A stretch of DNA of 64,000 bases from Ophiura sarsii (GCA_035610835.1 CM069443.1:65381577-65445576), one strand, 5' to 3'. Numbered from the stretch's first letter, positions 45,201 to 54,064 are shown. The notes: generated by a model from the letters alone, not told the origin. Made by a program: numbers and translations.

Positions 45201-47861
45201 AAAAAATACTTAAGGGAAAAAGATTTTTAAAAAAAGGATAACTATCCATGATTGACAACAGAAAACACAATGTTTGTTTGATATTCAATGGAAAATGTAT
45301 TTAAATTGCTATGCTTATATTTCATTTCATTTTGAAAATTAAATCTTCATATTTCATAAAACAAACTCACCAACATTTGTTTTGTTTTTATTACAGATGG
45401 ACAAGCAATTGCCAAAAGGTTGGCAAAACGTTTGCAGAAAGTTGCAAAATTGATCAGGAAAGGAATCACGGAACACAACAAGGCAAGTGGTATTGACAGC
45501 CAGGTCAATTGGGCAGATGTGATCGACCCATCTGGGGCTTTCTACCAAGACATACAAAACACCAGTGATGTGGAAGTGAGTTGTATATAATAATTATAGA
45601 GGGTGTCTCAAAGAAAACACAAAGCAACTGTTTTTTTCTCAACAAGTGCTAGGTGACTATGCACTCATTAATTGTTTACAGGGTCCATCCCAGTCTATTT
45701 AGGACAGTTGTGCTTGAAGACTACTGTGTAGGTTGAAATAGACAAACCCTTTCCCGAAACACATCAAGATTAATTGAAGAAGTTGTGTGCAAACAGGTTC
45801 CCTTTAATCATAAAATATCTAGATTTAAAAAAAAAATAACTAAAGAAGGTATGGCTATTTAAAGGTAGATGACCCGATCACATTTTCGTAACACAGAATT
45901 ATTTCAAACATACGGAGATTTTCATATCATATGAAAGCTCATATTTTTCTCATCATCATACTGAAATTTGACGGCCTAAATCGGTATAATTACGGAGAAT
46001 TCGATGAAATAACGTCGAATTACCGCGAATGGTGGTATACCACCGATATAGTTTGTGTACTACTCAATGGGTACAGTTCACAGCATCTTGTGCGTGTAAA
46101 ATAAGAACCATTAGAGCTATGCAACTCAAACTTTGGAACACGACTTTTTTAAGGATGACCTTTCATGTAGAATAGAAAACTTCAAGTTGAAAATCGGAAT
46201 GTGATCGGGTCATCTACCTTTAATAAACAAATCAAGGAGGAAAAAACCACTTAACTCAGTCCTTATAATTTGTGAATTGGGAAAATATTGTCCTTCTCAA
46301 ATCTAAATGATTTGTAAGTTATCAAGAAAGAGTCTTCAGTATTACCATCTGAACTATTATTTCTAGTGTTTCAACTATCTCTGTGTGAATATTGGCTCAT
46401 TTAATATCAAGTTATCAAGAAACAAAGAGTCTTCAGTATTACCATCTGAACTATTATTTCTAGTGTTTCAACTATCTCTGTGTGAATATTGGCTCATTTA
46501 ATATGCATTGCATGCAAACCAATGCCGTGCTTGTAAATGCTCAATCCATTTCATCATGCTACAGTCAGTGCAGTGTGCATGTCTTAACTGCGTTAATCCC
46601 ATTGGAATGGCGAAAAACGCGGCCAACTTACAAAAACGTGTCACATTTCGCTTATTTTTCACTCGATTGCTTTCATTTTTTTAAAAGATAAACTAGATTA
46701 ACTCACTTCACTCACACAACAGCTACTGTATGGTACAATGCACACAACATTGTCAAATGATCATTTCAATTCGTGCAGTTTGGTTTGATTCACCCTGTAT
46801 AGTCTCAATTTCAATTTTATTTAATCAGAGTCTAATTATAGCTTGCCCCTGTACATGCTAACCATTGATGGCACTTAGTAAGGTTATCTCTAATGATTTC
46901 ATGACCGCTAGAGCGAAAGTCCTGTGTGTCTTCTAGGAAGGTTAATTAACAAATTGAGCTGGGTTGTTGCGAAATTTATAGGGTCAAAAATACAAAATGG
47001 TCGCCATACAGGGGATCAAAATCTTAATTACAGATATAAAATCTAAGTCACAGATATAAAAAGATTGCAATTTTTACTGCCAACAGAATTGTGTGTACCA
47101 TGCACAAGAGTCAAAAGGTCAAAGTCCACGAGGACTATGGAGCCTGACATTTGACCCCTATAAATGGACACAACATGTTCCCTATGGATCAATATACTAC
47201 CATAGCTGGTAGCTTAACTAAATGATGTTACAAATGCATTTACAACCTACCCATCTTTACATTGTCCAAATGAAATTGTCCAAACCATGCAATATTGTGA
47301 AATGCTACACTGCTTGAATGGCATGTTTACTTGTGTGTGATTAGGTCACATCAACCCTTGTAAGTTGTATGGGTATTATTGTTGTAATTAATTTTGTATA
47401 CTTTTTTATTTATTGTGTTTAAGGATGGCATCAATATACCAAGGTCAATGAGGGATCAGATTGTTGATCTGAGAAATCGCCAGGAGAGGGCAGGCGAGGA
47501 AATCCGAATCATACAGAGAGAAATGCTAAACGTCCTCAAACACACGGAAGCCAAACATGAAAAGTATGCTAAACTGATTAAAGATATGACTTTGCAAAAA
47601 GGAGTCATGCTGGCTATTGTCCATGCAGCAGATTGCATCCAAAAATCATATAGCAGGGCTTCTAACATTTTTTCTAAATTTATTAGGACACCTCCAATGC
47701 CGCAAGAATTTGTCAGGACAGCAAACCACGAGTTCCATGTGTCAGACTCTGACCTTGCAGATCAGATCGAAGGACTAGAGAGACAAGATGAGGATGAAGA
47801 TGAGGATGAGATTGAGGATGAGATTGAGGATGAGGATCTTGAAATCGAAGAACACTCTTAG
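23799..47861 (+). CDS. KDZ (Kyakuja-Dileera-Zisupton) transposase-like protein, 17 exons, ~885 aa
   Basis: Exons: 23799-24236, 25132-25243, 27960-28138, 28935-29066, 30482-30649, 31997-32133, 33057-33168, 36429-36512, 37669-37849, 38730-38756, 39005-39088, 40084-40158, 41220-41280, 41597-41659, 42998-43185, 45397-45575 and 47424-47861. All phases agree, giving one frame to TAG 47859-47861. The protein has a CxC zinc cluster, then SLDANFGLVRK (first catalytic Asp), DVTGVFGSCCRHG, YDIACVLQNH (second Asp), FHAYGHKASC, and GFGLTDGEEMERIW (Glu), the RNase H-fold blocks of KDZ transposases. A helical basic region and an acidic C-terminal tail follow. An upstream non-coding or coding exon is possible, because 23787-23798 is open and preceded by an acceptor. 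Sixteen introns are unusual for a transposase: it may be a domesticated gene or an intron-bearing autonomous element. No element ends were identified. Confidence 0.85.
24225..24282 (+). repeat. 33-bp tandem duplication containing a splice donor
   Basis: gaaacttggaaggtaagcaa occurs at 24225 and again at 24258. Each copy holds a good gtaagc donor. Use of the second would add 11 codons in frame to KDZ exon 1 (end 24269). Confidence 0.85.
24802..24936. repeat. 68-bp tandem duplication in KDZ intron 1
   Basis: Two nearly identical copies starting aactactcacgctataaaa at 24802 and 24870. Confidence 0.9.
25132..25243 (+). CDS. KDZ exon 2
   Basis: It follows a ttttttag acceptor and encodes WNANIFLDRPNHQCGTKQMR and RVFDPQG. 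The phase-1 end joins exon 3 to give RVFDPQGRLHMVNVAVCECE, which corresponds to the conserved strand and Cys block between the zinc cluster and the core. Donor gtaaaa. Confidence 0.7.
26088..26113. repeat. Poly-C run (26 bp)
   Basis: Uninterrupted C run in KDZ intron 2. Confidence 0.95.
26803..27690. mobile_element. Possible hAT element with cctggaaaagtca repeats
   Basis: The left end cagggttcccctggcctgga has a hAT-like CAGGGTTC start. It leads into 38-bp tandem units (26816, 26854 and a partial at 26892) of the widespread ggcctggaaaagtcacggaa type. The right end near gcaggaacc (about 27680) is a degenerate inverted match. No 8-bp target duplication was found, so the boundaries are tentative. 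Confidence 0.4.
27960..28138 (+). CDS. KDZ exon 3
   Basis: It encodes VNVAVCECEQD, FLRYNLWASSANSPSMGFHV and ESRVSLLAIY, the pre-core block of KDZ proteins. The donor is the weaker gtcagt at 28139. The stronger gtaagc about 40 bp on would place a TGA in frame, so the upstream donor was chosen because it keeps frame with exon 4. Confidence 0.65.
28935..29066 (+). CDS. KDZ exon 4
   Basis: 44 codons, phase 0 at both ends. It encodes FNSLYRGLVGETMEQFRHF and SCPACPV. The CPAC motif precedes the first catalytic block in KDZ proteins. Confidence 0.75.
29641..30066 (-). mobile_element. 5'-truncated LINE: C-terminal end of pol plus 3' tail
   Basis: The minus strand encodes TDHGSRSFSVAAPAIWNSLP and then ADIRAMQSLVAFKKAL. 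This is the conserved C-terminal segment of CR1/jockey-type LINE pol proteins. It is followed by a 3' region with gtaaagcgcctaga and a (TTA)n-type tail (plus strand ataataataataaa at 29651). It is inserted antisense in the intron between KDZ exons 4 and 5. Confidence 0.85.
30482..30649 (+). CDS. KDZ exon 5: first catalytic Asp
   Basis: 56 codons, phase 0 at both ends. It contains FMSLDANFGLVRKNNAG, the family DGNF/DANF block with the first acidic catalytic residue. Minus-strand open frames over this region are shadows of the exon. Confidence 0.8.
31997..32133 (+). CDS. KDZ exon 6: TG.F..C.RH block
   Basis: It encodes LDVTGVFGSCCRHGVPHTF and VNLDRGER, one of the most conserved KDZ blocks. It ends in phase 2 at gtaaac and joins exon 7 as GER-LCYAVHV. 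Confidence 0.85.
32221..32690. mobile_element. TIR element, GGGCCGTATTC ends (PIF/Harbinger-like MITE)
   Basis: gggccgtattcgcgtac on the left mirrors gtacgagaatacgtccc on the right. The next ~30 bp on each side continue as inverted ttagacacatgtcta-type sequence. The interior repeats short taaac/gttta motifs. The terminus resembles PIF/Harbinger MITEs, but no clear 3-bp duplication is visible. It lies in the intron between KDZ exons 6 and 7. Confidence 0.6.
32862..32960 (+). repeat. Degenerate tRNA-like (SINE head) sequence
   Basis: An A box-like gcgcagtgggttagag and a B box-like aagttcaatcc are about 35 bp apart. It is not foldable as a full tRNA. It sits in the same KDZ intron as the TIR element just upstream. 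Confidence 0.4.
33057..33168 (+). CDS. KDZ exon 7: YDIAC block
   Basis: It encodes LCYAVHVMDKLLEEV and LHILYDIACVLQNHLK. YDIAC carries the second conserved acidic residue of the RNase H-fold core. Donor gtaaga. Confidence 0.85.
33604..33960. mobile_element. TTAA MITE, family P copy 2 (degenerate left end)
   Basis: The right end aacatctaccttt abuts TTAA (33961-33964). The interior (tagtttgtgtactactca-like, gagttatgcaactcaaactt) matches copies at 3257, 44443 and 45863. The left end starts around tgtatgttccgatcac without an intact TTAA. It lies in the intron between KDZ exons 7 and 8. Confidence 0.7.
34208..34729. mobile_element. TIR element, aggcc...ggcct ends
   Basis: The left end, with atgtttgcttgtcc, mirrors the right end, with ggacaagcaaacaa; both continue to aggcc/ggcct at the tips through A-rich or T-rich stretches. 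It is a ~522-bp non-coding element in a KDZ intron. The superfamily is uncertain. Confidence 0.65.
35029..35242. mobile_element. hAT-type MITE with 8-bp target duplication tgcatgtg
   Basis: It starts CAGGGCTG and ends CACCCCTG. The exact 8-mer tgcatgtg flanks both sides (35021-35028 and 35243-35250). The 214-bp body is built of repeated gggctggtaactttt-type units. It has no gene and lies in the intron between KDZ exons 7 and 8. Confidence 0.88.
35251..35695 (+). mobile_element. tRNA-derived SINE, family S (plus strand)
   Basis: The head has gtggtccagtggagagc and B box-like tgagttctagccc. The body has tgggcaaggtacttaatctc and ttcggaagtcacatagaaat, shared with the minus-strand copy at 22965-23165. 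It continues to an aaataatatcaaatcaaatc tail. It starts directly after the target duplication of the hAT MITE, so the two insertions are adjacent. Confidence 0.75.
35755..35885. repeat. Dispersed repeat, inverted relative of ~16505-16625
   Basis: It shares acatacgcatgc and ctgtccagaggaag with the complement of 16505-16625. No protein or RNA signature is seen. Confidence 0.55.
36429..36512 (+). CDS. KDZ exon 8
   Basis: 28 codons, phase 0. It encodes FAVPIFHAYGHKASCQ, the FH.YGH..C block preceding the last catalytic segment. Donor gtaagt. Confidence 0.8.
36957..37031. repeat. 25-bp tandem repeat, 3 copies
   Basis: Units of ccaatatgtattggtctcgc type, with an inverted relative (catagctcgaccaatac) about 50 bp downstream. 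It lies in the intron between KDZ exons 8 and 9. Confidence 0.8.
37669..37849 (+). CDS. KDZ exon 9: DGE catalytic Glu block
   Basis: It encodes YSTRWLPGFGLTDGEEMERI, then WAFLRRFSFITKEM and THRIDLLTDGLLHY. The DGE(x)xER(I/L)W motif is diagnostic for KDZ transposases and holds the third acidic residue. Confidence 0.88.
38730..38756 (+). CDS. Possible 27-nt KDZ microexon
   Basis: Nine codons (VEGLLSILQ across the junctions) between a tttatgcag acceptor and a gtaaaa donor, phase 1 at both ends. Exons 9 and 11 also join in frame without it, so it is optional and uncertain. Confidence 0.4.
39005..39088 (+). CDS. KDZ exon 11
   Basis: It encodes DLSLAKHMNKSLLVQKNTKA and ESCDK between a tttttacag acceptor and gtatgt donor, phase 1 at both ends. 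It corresponds to the helical region following the catalytic core. Confidence 0.65.
40084..40158 (+). CDS. KDZ exon 12
   Basis: It encodes QITQATVDQWVAADKSHF and AKSLGN, phase 1 at both ends, with a tttcag acceptor and gtaagt donor. Confidence 0.65.
40269..40289. repeat. Poly-G run (21 bp)
   Basis: Uninterrupted G run in the KDZ intron after exon 12. Confidence 0.95.
41220..41659 (+). CDS. KDZ exons 13 and 14 (41220-41280, 41597-41659)
   Basis: Two short exons encoding DENLSQEEKYVELLMSIDN and NETFCLTENPETRVSLQEKQ. The acceptors are ttttcag and ttccag; the donors are gtaagc and gtaaga. The phases (1 to 2 to 2) continue the frame into exon 15. Confidence 0.65.
41997..42452. mobile_element. 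hAT-type MITE with 8-bp target duplication caacacat
   Basis: It starts CAGGCCCGTCAG and ends CGACGGGCCTG. The exact 8-mer caacacat flanks both sides (41989-41996 and 42453-42460). The interior has A-rich tracts on the left and a C/G-rich block near the right end. It lies in the intron between KDZ exons 14 and 15. Confidence 0.88.
42998..43185 (+). CDS. KDZ exon 15
   Basis: A basic, helical segment starting RLKAERKRIERKLGI and ending LNLKKKYSG. The tctgtag acceptor is in phase 2, the gtaagt donor in phase 1. It contains a CQWQPNSPKY segment also found in this part of KDZ proteins as a loop before the last helices. Confidence 0.7.
44443..44805. mobile_element. TTAA MITE, family P copy 3
   Basis: It starts AGGTGTATGTTCC after TTAA (44439-44442) and ends CATCTACCTT before TTAA (44806-44809). 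The interior matches the 33604 copy most closely (atcacttttttttt, then atcagaagaatcc). It lies in the intron between KDZ exons 15 and 16. Confidence 0.75.
44825..45187. mobile_element. TIR element, taccgtatt...aatacggta ends
   Basis: 25-bp terminal inverted repeats (left tip taccgtattgtccctaataa) with one mismatch. Inside the right end are two and a half 20-bp units of ggtgcttattagggcaca type. It sits 20 bp from the preceding TTAA MITE. Confidence 0.75.
45397..45575 (+). CDS. KDZ exon 16
   Basis: It encodes AIAKRLAKRLQKVAKLIRKG, an amphipathic basic helix, and then VNWADVIDPSGAFYQDI. Acceptor ttattacag, donor gtgagt, phase 0 end. Confidence 0.7.
45863..46219. mobile_element. TTAA MITE, family P copy 4
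   Basis: It starts AGGTAGATGACCCGATC and ends GATCGGGTCATCTACCT, flanked by TTAA on both sides (45859-45862, 46220-46223). It matches 3257-3584 over its full length in inverted orientation. It lies in the last KDZ intron. Confidence 0.8.
46332..46510. repeat. 97-bp tandem duplication in the last KDZ intron
   Basis: gtcttcagtattaccatctg and the following ~80 bp occur at 46332 and again at 46429 with almost no change, implying a recent duplication. Confidence 0.9.
47424..47861 (+). CDS. KDZ last exon: coiled helices and acidic tail
   Basis: 145 codons and a TAG stop. The acceptor is tgtttaag. It begins DGINIPRSMRDQIVDLRNRQ, continues as a charged helix likely to form a coiled coil, and ends with about 22 residues that are mostly Asp/Glu followed by HS. 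A 13-bp-stem hairpin lies 38 bp after the stop. Confidence 0.75.
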   Translation, partial: DGINIPRSMRDQIVDLRNRQERAGEEIRIIQREMLNVLKHTEAKHEKYAKLIKDMTLQKGVMLAIVHAADCIQKSYSRASNIFSKFIRTPPMPQEFVRTANHEFHVSDSDLADQIEGLERQDEDEDEDEIEDEIEDEDLEIEEHS

Positions 47862-47898
47862 GGCACTATCGTTCTGTGCATTCTGCAACAATATTGTT

Positions 47899-47931
47899 AG
47901 CTTGTTTATCTATTGTCAAGATAAACAAGCT
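47899..47931 (+). other. Perfect hairpin 38 bp after the KDZ stop codon
   Basis: Arms agcttgtttatct and agataaacaagct (13 bp, perfect) enclose a 7-nt loop. It lies in the putative 3' untranslated region. It could be an RNA structure or simply a small inverted repeat. Confidence 0.5.
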
Positions 47932-47964
47932 TATTATAACTGTTAACCAAATTGCAACAATACA

Positions 47965-49170
47965 TAAATGGGATATCTGCCACACTCTCCGACTGCGGCA
48001 TTTGTTTTTAGTATTTTGAGAGATTTGTAAAAATTACGTGCAAGCCTTGTTTTAAACTTTTTCGAGTCACTCATAGCACTTGAAACCCCATATTTTTGAG
48101 TCGTATGCTAAAATGGGTAATATAGCAGCATCAAATATTTAAAAGAGGAATTAATATGACATAACCAACAGCCTTCATTGTTTTCCTCAGAATATTAAGT
48201 CTTTTGTAAGCTTGATCTGCAAGATGTCTTGTTGATTTCACCCATGCATTGCCTGTTGATATGTAAGGCACATGTATTTGCATTGGGACACAATATCATG
48301 AGGTTGATCATTATAAATCCATTTTCATTTTCGCAGCTAATTTAGCCTCCTTTACATAAAATCATGAATTAATTTTGCTGATATTAACCATCATCCCCCT
48401 GCCATTGCAGAAATCTTGGTGCGATCGGATGTGTTTATTGAGACCACCTAGTGTCAGCCATTACAACAATATCATAATAAAGAGCAGTGGTTTCTGTAGT
48501 ATCCGGCATTAGTTGACAACCCTTTGCCCCATTAATATTAAAATGATGAGACAGTTCGCAGATAAAAAGGGCAAATTGGGAGTGCGCTAAGAAGACAGCT
48601 CTGCTCGAGTCCAATTGGGCATTCAAACAGGTCTAAAATTAGTTTGCCATCTTTGATACATGATTTAACATTTTTGTTTATACTACCAAGCATGTTTAGC
48701 ATTTTTCCGGTGACTCCCACCGATTTAAACGTGTCATATAATTTATCTCTTTGGATGCTCTCAAATGCTTGTTTAATGTCAATAAAAAGACAACAAATCA
48801 AAATAATGTCCCTCTTGTTAATAGATTCCTCTGGACAGTACTGGTCGCATATCATTTACGGAAACCCATTTTTTTAATAGAATTTTGCTCAAACAATTTA
48901 TAATAAGCCTTTTGTGTAACATGTAAATATCTTGCTGAAAGCATCCAATGATGTGTTGGGTCTATAGTTACTAGGGTCCTCAATAGATTTTTTTTATTTT
49001 TATGAATAGGTACAATTATTCCTTTTGACAAATTACGTTTTCAAATGATTAAAGAGCTTATGAAACAGTTGCATCATAGTATGTGATGAGAATTGGAAGA
49101 ATTCAGCGATAAACCGTCTAAGCCCGGCGACTTATTCTTTTTCTTGATTTGATACAGTACATATAAAGTT
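47965..49170 (-). pseudogene. Decayed LINE reverse transcriptase
   Basis: Minus-strand reading from 49170 down gives, in broken frames: DPSNYRP-like remnants, FIDIKQAFESIQRDKL and VKSCIKDGKLILDLFECPIG with GLEQSCLLSALPICPF, a corrupted active site (YYDIVVMADT where YADD is expected), FCNGRGMMVNISK, and an ECGRYPI-type C-terminal motif near 47970. These are the ordered blocks of a non-LTR retrotransposon RT and downstream region. Stops and frameshifts interrupt the frame, and the catalytic YADD is lost, so it is inactive. The clade is not certain. It lies directly downstream of the KDZ stop codon in opposite orientation, and may have displaced the original 3' end of that gene. Confidence 0.8.
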
Positions 49171-50843
49171 ATCAAGGTTATTGTCATCACATTTTAAACT
49201 TGATATCAAGGGTTGAAGTTGACTAGCAACTTGATAATCATCAAATGTTATAAATTGCAAAATAAATTCAATCTTTGTATCACAGAATTATGGCAAGTGT
49301 GAGCATTGTCAGTTATTAAATTAAGTTCAAGATAACCAATAACATTGCACATATAAATTATCTTCATATGTGATGTGATGTGTATTGGTCTTTGTTTTCT
49401 GAATGTTCTGATCGATAACTCGGTGCTCTTGTAATATGAAAAGATGTATTCATCATAATTAAACAGAAATGGCTAATTAAACTGAAAAGTGAATAAGTAA
49501 TAAGTAACCATCAGCGCAAGTGAAGACCTGTATAATATGCAAACTGTACTTGTTCCCTGGCTACTGTTACGTAATTGCTCATTTTGTCCATAATTACTGA
49601 ACCAAATAAAATAAGATTTTCTTCAAATTATAGCAAACTAATTTCTCTTTATCTGTTGTTTGAAACGTTCCATTTTGACAAGTTATAATTAGGTTAAGTC
49701 ATGTTGCAATTTTTGTGAGACGCTGTGTATTGGGTTACATTCTAAAGTATATCTTATAGATAACATTCTTTATTATATCATTCAAACACACACCTCCACA
49801 TCCATTGGGTGATAAATGATCTCACCCATCAGGTATTGCTACAAATGGCCATGCATTGTACTTGATGATTTGGCTGTACAGTAAACTCTTAATTTCATGT
49901 TGTCCCATCAAAGTGCAATTCAAATTGTATGTTTTGTTGATAGAAGTAGAAAGCAAGTAGTATAAGGTCATAGTATTTTTGTATGAATGCCATTAACACA
50001 AGACTAATTTGTGATGCTAAAATGAATGTATCATCTAGTGCTTACTGTAGATTAATCAGTTCCAAACTGGAGAGAAGCATTTGTTTTTTTTATCTCACCG
50101 GACGCAAAAAGAATCCAACCTTACCTGCGCAGTTTGGGTCACACTCACGCATTACTTATATGATGCGCAGTGCTCTTGTTGCCTGTGTGTGTGCGCGCGC
50201 GTTCTGCTGTATTAATTTGTTGCTGTAATGAGGCTTTGCCAATTTGGAGCTGATCAAAATATAGGATAATGTCTGCATCAGTTAGCTTAGGCCCTATACC
50301 AGCAAAATATGTGTTCATTGTATTTGAAATATGTACAGAACAAATTTCTTTATTTACTAGTATTTATCAATTGTGGTTACGCACAAGTAAGGGCATGTTA
50401 ATATTATGGGGTACTGTGTAAACATTAGTCACCCCGCGTATGATGTACGTCAAGTTTGATTGAGTAAACAAACCAATTGTATTACCATGGATACAAGGTG
50501 TATTTGCCCAATGCAGTAGTTAGAGATAATGTCAGTGGTTCATCTGCACGATTGTTCCACACCACACTAACCAATTTGTGATGGGGAAGCATTGGTACCT
50601 CGTCTTGGAATATTACTTTCATGTGTGTGTGTGGGTTGGGGTGAAAAAATGGGTCACTCAGGTCTGTTGATTAGGAGTTTCATTTCATCGCCTTATCTCT
50701 AAATATTCACACAACTTACATTTAAAAAAAATTATGCTGTATTACTCAGTAGATTCAATTCAAGGTATATGTGTTATTATGCAATTGTAATGTTAGGTCA
50801 TTTATTATGTAAACGATTGAATTTATGTTATGCCTCAGTGAAA
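49171..50843. other. Gene-free stretch
   Basis: No exon or family signature is seen; open frames such as 49983-50228 have no recognisable motif. AT-rich sequence with a short gtgtgtgtgcgcgcgc tract near 50184. Confidence 0.5.
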
Positions 50844-50927
50844 GAATGTCAGGACAGTTCGGCCTTCGAAACAACACGGCCACAACACAACTCGTCCTAC
50901 GAGGCAGAGTTGTGTTTTTTGACATTC
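50844..50927. repeat. Short foldback repeat
   Basis: gaatgtca at the left mirrors tgacattc at the right; inner arms acaactcgtcctacgag and gcagagttgt also pair. About 84 bp, non-coding. Confidence 0.5.
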
Positions 50928-52044
50928 GGTGAAAGAATTGCTGTTTTATGTTGTCCCAGGTTCTGTGAATAAATAAATGAAAATTATGTATGTAGGTGTA
51001 ATGGGTGTAAAACAGTGGGACCTCATTAGCACAAAGTCTTCAGGAGGCATAATACATGCCCGGGGGGAGGGTACTCAGATTTGGTTTGGTCGGGGGTGTG
51101 CCGCTGGAGATTCAAAACCCCTACTCATTTCTAAGGGTGATTTTGGGAAAATCGGTACCCATTTTTAGGGGTTTTGCTTCATTTTAGACCAAATTTTCGC
51201 AAATTATCAGGGAAAGAGACCTAATTTTGGCAAATTATCGCGAAAATAGACCCATGTCTTAGGATTTTTCAGTTGAAAAGCCTACCCATGGCTGAGGATG
51301 TCTCATGAAAAAACAACCCACTGGAGCGGCACGTCCCCGTATGCCTTACATACGGAATACATGTTGTTCTTAATTGGCGCAGTTTACATCGAAGAGGGAA
51401 AAGTGACCTGAAAACGAGGTAGGCTCTTTAGCCATGACATGACAAGAGTGCTGTAGTTTTTCATTGGTGTACTCTTTGTACCAATCATAACAATTCTTCA
51501 TACATCAATATTTGACCTTCCTACATTCGGGAGCGTATAAACTTTTTATTCCCACTAAGTTTGAAATGAAATGTTTGCTGGTAACCAACACTATCTAGAA
51601 AAATTAAGACATTCACAGTTTATTCACGGAGGAGATTGCAATGTTCATCGCAGCAATAATTGCTCTGAGCATGCTCAGTTGGTTCGCATTGATTATATAT
51701 CCCTCTTTCGACATGAAATCGCCAATTAAGAATAATATATATACCGCAACTGCATTGGTCAGTAGCTTTTGCTATGTGTTCTCAAACAGAGTGACATAGA
51801 TATGAGCGATAAAAAATCGCATTGCTATTCTATGCATACCATTCTGTGCAAGCATAGCATAGCATAGCAGTATGCTGTGCGAGTCACATTTACAATATAA
51901 ATCAATGTCATTTAGACCATTTTATCAATTAATTTCTAGGACTACTGATTAATCAATTTGTTTACCCGTGTTCGGTCTCATGCAATACAAAGCTTAAATG
52001 TAGTTTGTGTATGTATCCACTGTATGTGATCCAAATCCAGTCAT
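50928..52044. other. Gene-free stretch with suspected repeat at 51055-51355
   Basis: A G-rich start (gcccggggggagggtactca) is followed by repeated gcaaattatc/gacccatgtc-type phrases to about 51355, which looks like an interspersed repeat. No ends were found. The remainder shows nothing I can identify. Confidence 0.4.
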
Positions 52045-52370
52045 CGTAATAAGGTAACCCAAATTGAAAAATTTACACAAATTGAAAATCGTCTTAATAA
52101 CCTAATTTGTATCTCATAGCAAAGGTTATAGTGAGTAGTTTCATGATATAATTTGGAATTTGACCTAATATTCTGGGTTTGGCTGATTTGAAGTTGTTGC
52201 GGACGTACAGGGTAGTACTGAGTAGTACATCACACCATGGAAGTACAATTATTCCCATGAATGAACTGAGGCATGCATTACAAATTGACACAATTAATAG
52301 CACAATGAACATGTTGTGTGTATCATATAAAATAGTTTTTACTTAAAATGACCAAAATAAATTTAAATCA
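52045..52370 (+). repeat. Dispersed ~300-bp repeat, copy 1 (copy 2 at ~59025-59345)
   Basis: Direct repeat of 59025-59345, sharing tgatataatttggaattt, ggtttggctgatttgaagtt-type sequence and tgtgtatcatataaaata. No terminal inverted repeats or coding content were recognised. Confidence 0.75.
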
Positions 52371-53682
52371 TTTCTTCCATAGAAAGATTTATGGAAACCT
52401 GACACTGATTCTAGGGTAAAACAAAGTAGAATTACTATGTTATCTATTGGCACGAAATCAATTAAAACTTAATGCAATTTCAGTTACTTCTTCACGTGTT
52501 AAATGTGTTACCCTTGTAATTATTTAGCTTCAATAACTCAAGCATTCTTATGACCTTTCATTTTATATGAACACTTTAGCAATCATATTTGATAATGCCG
52601 CATATAAACCTGTTGCACAATAGTCGGGTCTTCATTTGAAGGGGGTTGTATAAATACTGTAACAATAAAGATACAATAACAGTTGTCTCTTAAAAAAAGA
52701 ATAGATGCTGCAGTGACATATTATTTCCTAGTATGTGTTCGATTAGACTCTTTTATGATGTGCTTTCATTAAAGTTTAATGACTGCATTCAGTGTTTGGA
52801 GGTTACTATGAAGTTTGAAGAATCGTCAATACAAAATAAATGTTCTCAGTAGAAAGTGCATATGCCTCTTGTGTCGTATTTTGTGTGTAATAACCTAATC
52901 ATTGAATTGACAACATAGATAACAGGTCATTATGAGAATCCAATTACAGGGCTGTTGCAAAAGCTTGTTCATTTCAATGAAAATGCTAGGCCTATTTCTT
53001 ACATTGTATTAATACATGTATCACAAACAACAGAACAAACATGTAACTAGTTACCATCCAGTCCAGATATGATGAATCAAAAAATGACATAAATGACCTG
53101 TCTTTGGCTAAAGTCATCGGTTGACTTGAATCACTGAGAGCAAAGACTTGTTTCAAACCTTTTAAAGTTATTCCACTCCATTCAGTTAGTCAAAATACTC
53201 CACCCAAGTAACGTAAATGTTGACTTTGGTGCTAAGATGTCTTGAGTAAAGTAAATTTCAAAATTGGTGGGGCTTAGTGAATTATAATCAGTGACTAGGC
53301 AAAATAAAACCTGTTCAGAGTCCCCTCCCACTTTCTTTTTAGGGTCCTCTTCAATTTTCTTTTATTTCTCTTTATTTCATAACTTTTTTTGTTCAGGGGT
53401 TTCAGAGTTAAAGATGTTTAACAGGTTTGTATCTTTCACACATGCATTTTAACAAGTTTTGTAGTGACCAACCCCTCAGAACCAACCATGAAATGAAACA
53501 TTAACATTGGCCTCTTCCTTTTTCAGGTTCGCAAAGTTTATCGCTAACCAGGGAAAATGTGTTCAAAAAGTGGGGGAAAATAAACAATAAAAACGGCCTC
53601 CTCCTTCCTTTCTTGAAAAAAAAAAGCCCCGACGCTAAACATTTTTTGTTTTTTTGTTTTTTGCTTTATTCCATTGACTTGA
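52371..53682. other. Gene-free stretch
   Basis: I see no exon, RNA gene or structured repeat. Confidence 0.5.
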
Positions 53683-53686
53683 TTAA

Positions 53687-54064
53687 GGGGCTGTCAAGTG
53701 TCGTTGTATGAATTTGTCAAGCAAAATCTCAAAATTCACTTTTTTAGCACTTTTTGGTCAATAATTTCAGAACTAAAAATGTTAAAGGCAAAAAAAACAA
53801 CGTGTCCTAGATAATTGAATTAAGATGCTTTCTGTAAAAATTTTAGAATTTTTTACCTAAAAATTATTTTGTTAGGTTGTTTGTAAAATTTAGGCAAAAA
53901 AGAGGCATTTTTGGGCAAAAATATAAAAATCACGATTTTTGATACGAAAAATGGATTCCCCGACTCATTTCATTCAAAAAAGTGTATACTTTTATGTACA
54001 ACACATAAATAGTTTGAAAGTTACAGTGCTTGACAAATTCATACAACGACACTTGACAGCCCCC
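53687..54064. mobile_element. TTAA-flanked MITE, family R
   Basis: It starts GGGGCTGTCAAGTGTCGTTG and ends with the complement, with ~37-bp inverted ends. TTAA lies on both sides (53683-53686, 54065-54068), again suggesting piggyBac-like transposition, but the sequence is unrelated to family P. The 378-bp interior is non-coding. Confidence 0.75.
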
